From Lentisphaerota bacterium (GTDB lineage Bacteria; Verrucomicrobiota; Kiritimatiellia; RFP12; UBA3636), in assembly GCA_022837245.1 (NCBI GenBank), contig JALHHX010000071.1, positions 15,713 through 26,436 of the forward strand: 10,724 bases of DNA, read 5' to 3'. Numbering within the stretch: the first letter of the stretch is position 1; each line of letters opens with the position of its first letter. Made by a program: the position numbers and the translations under genes. Positions 6,906 to 10,724 of this stretch are shown piece after piece. The notes beneath the pieces were generated by a model. The model saw only the letters and a program-made list of their open reading frames with translations, had not been told where the DNA came from and searched no databases.

Positions 6906-8006
6906 CGCCTGGCGGGCGGCGTCGCGCATGACTTCAACAACATGCTCGGGGTCATCCTAGGCCATGCCGAACTGGCGTTGGCCGAGGTCTGTCTTGGGCA
7001 TCCGCTGCAGGAGAACCTCAACGCCATCCAAACGGCGGCCCAGCGGTCCGCGGAGTTGACGCGTCAATTGCTGGCCTTTGCGAGGCGCCAGCCCATCGAG
7101 CCGAGGGCGCTGGACCTCAACGAAACCGTCGCCAGCCTCCTGAAAATGCTGCGCCGGCTCATCGGCGAGGAAATCGATCTCGTGTGGAAGCCCTGCGCGG
7201 CAGCGGCAACGGTCAACATGGATCCCTCCCAGATCGACCAGATCCTCGCGAATCTCTGCGTCAACGCGCGCGACGCGATTGCGGGTCCCGGGACGGTCAC
7301 GGTCGCGACCGGGACGGTTTCCCTCGACGAGGCCGCTTGCAGGCGATCCTCGGAAATGGTCCCCGGCGATTACGTCGTCCTGTCCGTCAGCGACACCGGA
7401 TGCGGCATGGATCGCGCGACGGTCGCGCAGATTTTCGAACCTTTCTTCACGACCAAGCCCCTGGGGCGAGGAACGGGGTTGGGGTTGTCCACCGTCTACG
7501 GAATCGCCAAGCAGAACGCGGGCTTCGTCAAGGTCGAGTCCTCCGTTGGCAAGGGAACGACCTTTGAAGTCTACATCCCCCGTCACCACGCGACAACCGT
7601 CGGCGAGCGGCCTCCCGGCTCGGAGGAGGTGCCTCGGGCGCAGGGCGAGACGGTGTTGCTCGTCGAGGACGAGCCGCCCCTGCTCGCGATGGTCTCCCGC
7701 CTGCTCGAAGGGCTCGGGTATCGCGTGTTGTCCACGGCGTCCAGCGAGGAGGCGGTGCAGATTGCCACGGAGCAGGGCGCGGAAATCGACCTCGTGTTTT
7801 CCGACGTGGTGATGCCGGAGGTCTCCGGCGGTGAAGTCTCCCGCCGGATCGCGCGGGTCCTGCCCTCCGCGAAGTTTCTCTTCATGTCGGGCTACTCGGG
7901 GGTCGAAGTCGCCGCGCAGGGCGTCATGTCCGAAGGCGTCCACTTCATCCAGAAGCCGTTTACCCGCCAGGCCCTCGCCCGCAAGCTGCGCGAAGCCCTG
8001 CGATGA
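6900..8006 (+). CDS. Hybrid sensor histidine kinase: H-box, ATPase and receiver (5' truncated)
   Basis: The cytoplasmic half of a hybrid two-component kinase; the sensor and PAS-type regions that should precede it are absent. Counting from 6900, the H-box VGRLAGGVAHDFNNML carries the phospho-acceptor His at residue 10. The HATPase domain follows with N-box (QIDQILANLCVNARDAI), G1 (DTGCGMD), F-box (FEPFFTT) and G2 (GRGTGLGLS). A receiver domain starts near residue 250 (ETVLLVEDEPPLL), with acceptor Asp302 in SDVVMP and conserved Lys352 in QKPF. All catalytic motifs look intact, so only the input side is lost. The GTG at 6900 is not a real start, since the conserved H-box begins there and family members have long N-terminal regions. 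No cognate response regulator adjoins it. It converges on the minus-strand small envelope gene, with about 110 bases between that show no clear terminator. Confidence 0.92.
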   Translation: MGRLAGGVAHDFNNMLGVILGHAELALAEVCLGHPLQENLNAIQTAAQRSAELTRQLLAFARRQPIEPRALDLNETVASLLKMLRRLIGEEIDLVWKPCAAAATVNMDPSQIDQILANLCVNARDAIAGPGTVTVATGTVSLDEAACRRSSEMVPGDYVVLSVSDTGCGMDRATVAQIFEPFFTTKPLGRGTGLGLSTVYGIAKQNAGFVKVESSVGKGTTFEVYIPRHHATTVGERPPGSEEVPRAQGETVLLVEDEPPLLAMVSRLLEGLGYRVLSTASSEEAVQIATEQGAEIDLVFSDVVMPEVSGGEVSRRIARVLPSAKFLFMSGYSGVEVAAQGVMSEGVHFIQKPFTRQALARKLREALR

Positions 8007-8118
8007 GGCGCGGCCGAGACGCGCGATTCACGGCGGTTGCGATCCACTCCCGTGTCCCGGGTCCCCGGTCGTGCCGCGATCTGCAGTCTCCGACGACGCA
8101 TGCGGTCCGAAGACGCGG

Positions 8119-8568
8119 TCAACGACGGGCTTGCGAGCCGGCGGTCTGGCGCTTGAGCAGAATGCCGCCGACGAGGAGCAGCAGCGCGAAGCCCAGGGCT
8201 CCGAGACGAATCGCCGGATGCGCAGGCGCGCGGCGGGGGGAAGCGGCGGCGGCCTTCAGCGCGCGAACCGCGTCGTCGTCGACCACGGTGTCGTCATCGT
8301 TGAAGCTCAGGTCGTCGAATTCGACCGTTCCCCTCACCATGGCCGTGATGACCTCGGGCGGGAGCTGGCGCATGCGCCGGGTGTTGCGGTAGGCCTCTTC
8401 GCGGCGGATCCGCAAGGCCTCCGCGTCGTCCTCCTGCGCGTTCCGGCCGGGACCGTCGTCGCGCGCGCTGATCGTCAGCGCGCTGGAGGCGGACTCCGGA
8501 ACGGCGGCCGCGGCGCCGCCGGCGAGCAGCGCGCAGACGAGGACGAGGGCGAGACGACTCGCGCTCAC
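8119..8568 (-). CDS. Small envelope protein with signal peptide and C-terminal membrane helix
   Basis: A 149-residue protein of unknown function. It starts at GTG 8568, which has an almost ideal ribosome binding site six bases upstream. The N-terminus (SASRLALVLVCALLAGGAAAA) is a signal peptide or anchor with likely cleavage around residues 20-25. The middle is charged and probably helical (EDDAEALRIRREEAYRNTRRM), followed by PPEVITAMVRGTVEFDD and an Asp-rich patch (NDDDTVVDDD). Near the C-terminus, LGALGFALLLLVGGILL is a single membrane span, followed by a basic tail ending in QARR, so the tail should face the cytoplasm. The GTG overlaps the TGA of the PilX-like gene (GTGA), implying translational coupling and a shared role in the envelope or in pilus assembly. 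I do not recognise the family; the same frame continues upstream into unrelated sequence, which is why earlier starts were rejected. Confidence 0.75.
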   Translation of the reverse strand: MSASRLALVLVCALLAGGAAAAVPESASSALTISARDDGPGRNAQEDDAEALRIRREEAYRNTRRMRQLPPEVITAMVRGTVEFDDLSFNDDDTVVDDDAVRALKAAAASPRRAPAHPAIRLGALGFALLLLVGGILLKRQTAGSQARR

Positions 8569-8807
8569 GGGTAGACCTCCTTCCAGCCGACGACCGAGGG
8601 ATCGCCGACGACGACGGGCAGGAAGATGAAGAGATCCATCGCGTCGAGGCTGCGCGAGCCCAGCCGGATGTCCCAGTTGATGTCGAGATGCGCCTGGTAG
8701 ATGAGCGCATCGTCCCGGCAGACGATGGAGCCGTTGAAGTCGCAGTTCCCGACTTTGCCGATGATGCCGTGGTTGTTGTAGAGCACGGCGTCCACCTTTG
8801 TGATGGT
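8565..8807 (-). CDS. PilX-like pilus-assembly protein, C-terminal fragment (5' truncated)
   Basis: Eighty C-terminal residues of a protein whose N-terminus is lost at breakpoint 2. The sequence ITKVDAVLYNNHGIIGKVG, then FNGSIVCRDDALIYQ and LDINWDIRLGS, is the beta-repeat style ending seen in PilX/PilX_N-type pilus-assembly proteins and related polymer-forming surface proteins: polar loops with NG and alternating hydrophobics. The fragment ends in GWKEVYP, and its TGA overlaps the GTG of the next gene. The same frame is open further upstream to 8867, but there it is an out-of-frame reading of the glycosidase gene, so the apparent ATG at 8867 is not a start. The pilus assignment rests on pattern resemblance only; an autotransporter-like or other surface beta protein is possible. 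Confidence 0.5.
   Translation of the reverse strand, partial: TITKVDAVLYNNHGIIGKVGNCDFNGSIVCRDDALIYQAHLDINWDIRLGSRSLDAMDLFIFLPVVVGDPSVVGWKEVYP
8575..8582 (-). promoter_or_regulatory. Strong ribosome binding site for the 149-residue envelope protein
   Basis: AAGGAGGT on the minus strand, a full match to the anti-Shine-Dalgarno core, sits six bases before GTG 8568 and inside the end of the PilX-like gene. It decides the start of the envelope protein. Confidence 0.85.
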
Positions 8808-8810
8808 GCA
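8795..8810. other. Putative breakpoint 2 (PilX-like to GH20-like)
   Basis: On the minus strand the GH20-like frame ends its sensible sequence at WELHHH. A different frame then begins sensible PilX-like sequence at TITKV. Both share the bases CACCATCAC (about 8800-8808), so the join lies in a roughly 9-base microhomology. A simple frameshift does not explain it, because the two protein families differ. Confidence 0.75.
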
Positions 8811-9465
8811 GCTCCCAGTAGTCCCAGTAGACCTGCAGGATGTCCGTGGGGATGCGCGTCTCCGCATGGAGCGATTTCTCCCGGTGGATTTGCGCGCGCG
8901 GCCCGTGCCACGCCGTGTCGTTCCAGATCATCGCGCGCAAGCCGCGCGCCGCAAGGCCGGCGTGCAGCGTCTGGATCGCCTCGACGTATTGCGTGTAGGA
9001 ACGGTCGTGGTCCTCGTCCATGCCGATGTGGAAGAACGGCGCCGGGGAGAACATCGCGATCAGCTCGTCGACCACCTCGAACGCCAGCCGCCAGTAGTCG
9101 GCGGAATCGAACAAGGCGTTGTGCGGCCGGAACCAGTGGTTGTGCCGGTGATGGGCGCTTTGCGAGAAGTTCAGCTTCGGCGCCACGGCGAGACCGCGCG
9201 ACCGGGCGTAGGCGATCAGCTCCGCGACGACGGACTTCGGAATCGAATAATGGCGCGCCAGCTCGGGGTGCGACTCGTAGACGAGGCCGTCGCTGCAGCC
9301 TAGAACCAGCAGGTCGAAGCCGCCGGCCGCGAGCGCGTCGACGACGGCCCGTCCCACGTCCGGGTCGAACGGCGTCTCCGCGTCCTTGCGCTTGTTCCAC
9401 CCGGGATCGTAGTGCGTGAGGTGCAGCAGATAGCCGACTTGAGGACTTTTCTTATCCATGGTCAT
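8800..9465 (-). CDS. GH20-like glycoside hydrolase, N-terminal 222 residues (3' truncated)
   Basis: The N-terminal part of a TIM-barrel enzyme resembling the GH20 beta-N-acetylhexosaminidase superfamily, probably cleaving amino-sugar or related terminal residues. There is no signal peptide, so it is likely cytoplasmic. Landmarks: GYLLHLTHYDPGW at the N-terminus, GGFDLLVLGCSDG, VAPKLNFSQS, HHRHNHWFRPHN, and HIGMDEDH at residues 146-153, where Asp150-Glu151 match the catalytic Asp-Glu pair of GH20. The barrel stops at YWDYWELHHH, far short of the usual length, because breakpoint 2 replaces the rest; the frame remains open beyond that only by reading other genes out of frame. ATGs at 9465 (MTMDKK) and 9459 (MDKK) are both possible starts; a weak AGG lies upstream. 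The intergenic region before it has a hairpin and direct repeats. Confidence 0.75.
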
Positions 9466-9502
9466 TCACACCAGACCTGAACGCTTTGCCATTTTTCACA
9501 TT

Positions 9503-9522
9503 CGACAAAGCTCGCGACAAAG
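9503..9522. repeat. Tandem 8-bp direct repeat CGACAAAG, 12-bp spacing
   Basis: CGACAAAG occurs at 9503-9510 and 9515-9522, separated by CTCG. The two copies lie about 40-60 bases before the GH20-like start, a suitable position for a regulator binding on one face of the helix roughly every turn. No matching promoter boxes were convincing, so a regulatory role is only a suggestion. Confidence 0.45.
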
Positions 9523-9545
9523 TTTTCCGAACCCCGAACCCCTTC

Positions 9546-9571
9546 GGGCGCGGCGCCGGAGCGCCGCGCCC
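9546..9571. terminator. Strong GC hairpin between the GH20-like gene and the upstream tail
   Basis: A perfect 10-bp stem, gggcgcggcg at 9546-9555 with cgccgcgccc at 9562-9571; the C-G pair inside extends it to 11 bp around a CGGA loop. It lies just past the minus-strand stop at 9581, where a terminator is expected. On that strand it is not followed by a U-tract (the next bases are GAAGGGG), so a classical intrinsic terminator is not shown. A transcript-stabilising or REP-like element is equally possible. Confidence 0.5.
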
Positions 9572-9580
9572 ACCTTTCTC

Positions 9581-9679
9581 CTATTTGGCCGGCGCCGGGG
9601 GTGTCGGGATGCCGCCGGCGTAGACCATGACGGGGCGGAGCAGGCCGCCGAGCATGAGCTCCGAAATCCAGTTGTGGTG
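9581..9679 (-). CDS. C-terminal tail of an unidentified gene joined to the penicillin-binding protein
   Basis: The last 32 residues of the open frame, beginning HHNWISELM and ending in a Pro/Ala-rich GGIPTPPAPAK, do not resemble the transpeptidase fold expected there. LGGLLRPVMVYAGG is hydrophobic and could be the end of a membrane helix. The tail probably belongs to block 3, being followed by the hairpin and then the GH20-like gene on the same strand. It could instead be the genuine C-terminus of a different penicillin-binding protein joined by an internal deletion. No function can be assigned. Confidence 0.35.
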   Translation of the reverse strand, partial: HHNWISELMLGGLLRPVMVYAGGIPTPPAPAK

Positions 9680-9692
9680 CAGCTTCACCGTG
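9672..9692. other. Putative breakpoint 3 (penicillin-binding protein to unknown tail)
   Basis: The class A PBP reads normally up to SRNVVTVKL and then, without loss of frame, turns into unrelated sequence. The transpeptidase domain should continue for well over a hundred residues, including a KTG motif that is absent. Confidence 0.65.
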
Positions 9693-10724
9693 ACGACGTT
9701 GCGCGAGTGAATCAGGGCTTTGCGCAGCAGGATCGGGCCCCAGAATTGACGGTCATAGTTGGCTGGTTTCCAGGGGCCTCTGAGGCTGCGGTCGTCGAGC
9801 ACGATGGGAGAATCGATCAGGATGGACGCCTCGGAGAAGCCCTTATCCAGGGCTGCGGCGTAGATGACCGGCTTGAATGCCGAGCCGGGCTGCCGGATGG
9901 CCTGGGTACAGCGGTTGAACTGACTCTTTTCGAAGTCCCTGCCACCCACCATGCAAAGGACCCGGCCGGTTTCCGGGACCATGGCCATGATCGCGCCTTC
10001 CATTCCGGGATCCTGCTCCAGCACCGTCAGCCAGCTCTTATCGTCCTGGAGCTTGTCCAGCCGCACCCGGATGATATCGCCGACGCGAAACATTCGCGCG
10101 GCGCGCTTGTCGGAAACCTGCGTCCATTGCCATCCTGAGGGCGGCAGTCGGCCGGTACCGTTTCCAAACTGAAGCTGGCAGACTCTGCTCCTCTCATCGT
10201 AAGCGGTTACCAGCGCTGCCGCTACGGTTCCCTGCGTCAGTTCGCCGTTGCGGTCGGCCAGGATTTTCAGGGTATGCGGCCAGTCTTCCCGAGGCACGTT
10301 GAGGTGAATCCCACGATAGCGGCTGTGGCGCTTGTCGAGTTCTCGCAGGCCGCTGTCCAGGGCCTTTTGGCCTATTTCCTGAGCGCGGACGTCCATGGTG
10401 GTGTAGATTGAAAAACCTTCCTTGTAGAGACCATCCCGACCGTAGCGGGCTTCCACCTGCCGCCGGACTTCTTCGGTGAAGGAGTTGAGCGCCTTCAAGG
10501 TCCAGTGCTTGGGCTTGGTAAAATGGAGCGGCTCGGCGAGTGCCCTTTTGGCTTCATCCGAGGTGATGAAGCCAACCTCTGCCATACGCTTCAGGACATA
10601 TTCCTGGCGGTCTTTGGCGACGGAGAAGTTCTGGGTGGGGGAAAAGCGGCTGGGCGCCTTGGGCAGACCGGCCAGCATGGCGCCCTGGGCCAGGGTCAGT
10701 TCGGTGGTGTGCTTGTCAAAATAG
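9680..10724 (-). CDS. mrcA: Class A penicillin-binding protein (PBP1A type), both ends missing
   Basis: A bifunctional peptidoglycan synthase of the inner membrane, polymerising glycan strands and cross-linking peptides. The frame is open to the window edge; the first visible residues, YFDKHTTELTLAQGAMLAGLPKAPS, are the conserved end of the GT51 glycosyltransferase domain, so the ATG at 10678 is internal. A linker helix follows (VLKRMAEVGFITSDEAKRAL), then YTTMD, which opens the transpeptidase. An inserted OB-like region spans about 10300 to 10000 (RFRVGDIIRVRLDKL-type strands), as in PBP1A. Counting from the window edge, the active-site SxxK is S281-AF-K284 in QPGSAFKP, and the SxN motif is S340-RN. 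Their spacing of 59 residues is normal. The third motif, KTG, is missing because the sequence changes at breakpoint 3. As it stands the transpeptidase would not fold. The symbol reflects the PBP1A type, not a proven orthologue. Confidence 0.88.

Noticed and set aside
6898..7027. N-terminal extension of the polysaccharide protein to an ATG at 7027
   Set aside because: Those residues are the reverse strand of the kinase H-box region, so they cannot be part of the protein.
7279..7330. Repeated GGGACGGT-like words in the kinase gene
   Set aside because: Short, imperfect and within codons for repeated Gly/Thr/Val; no sign of an array or binding site.
6957..7943. Minus-strand open frame of over 300 codons opposite the histidine kinase
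   Set aside because: It is the antisense of intact kinase and receiver motifs, a common artefact in GC-rich DNA.
8294..9400. Arg/Ala-rich second minus-strand frame across the GH20-like region
   Set aside because: Low-complexity, Arg-rich translation typical of a wrong frame; the GH20 and envelope-protein frames explain the same bases.

Overview
The window reads as a mosaic of four blocks from anaerobic, environmental-type bacteria. Three abrupt breaks inside coding sequences (near 6897, 8803 and 9682) each truncate a recognisable gene on at least one side. This is more typical of a chimeric metagenomic or amplified-DNA contig than of an intact locus, although true rearrangement cannot be excluded. 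By eye, block 1 has moderate GC, the middle blocks are clearly richer, and the last block falls back. No rRNA, tRNA, CRISPR array, insertion sequence or transposase gene was seen.

Block 1 (1 to about 6897) has two convergent halves. On the plus strand is a tight corrinoid one-carbon cassette: the end of a RACo-type reactivase (2Fe-2S plus ASKHA ATPase), a uroporphyrinogen-decarboxylase-family methyltransferase, and a short protein like the methionine-synthase activation domain. Together they would take a methyl group from an unidentified substrate, pass it on through a corrinoid protein encoded elsewhere, and keep that cobalt centre active. Six bases beyond the last stop codon, and facing it, is a minus-strand pair of large polysaccharide-utilisation-type proteins. 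The upstream one is a C-terminal fragment with beta-sandwich and fibronectin-III-like modules. The downstream one is a secreted, GH42-like protein split by one in-frame TAA. This combination of large secreted glycosidase-like proteins with UroD/RACo methyltransferase genes suggests a Lentisphaerota/Kiritimatiellota-like (PVC) bacterium. That is inference from protein style, not from a marker gene.

Block 2 (about 6897 to 8803) has the kinase core and receiver of a hybrid sensor histidine kinase on plus, its sensor half missing. On minus are the C-terminus of a PilX-like pilus-assembly protein and, translationally coupled to it, a small envelope protein with a signal peptide and a C-terminal membrane helix.

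Block 3 (about 8803 to 9682) has the N-terminal 222 residues of a GH20-like glycosidase, its upstream intergenic region with a strong GC hairpin and short direct repeats, and a 32-residue tail of an unidentified gene. Block 4 (about 9682 to 10724) is a class A penicillin-binding protein that loses its transpeptidase domain just after the SxN motif.

The clearest functional unit is the corrinoid methyl-transfer cassette. The most important caution is that gene neighbourhoods spanning the three breakpoints should not be read as real operons.
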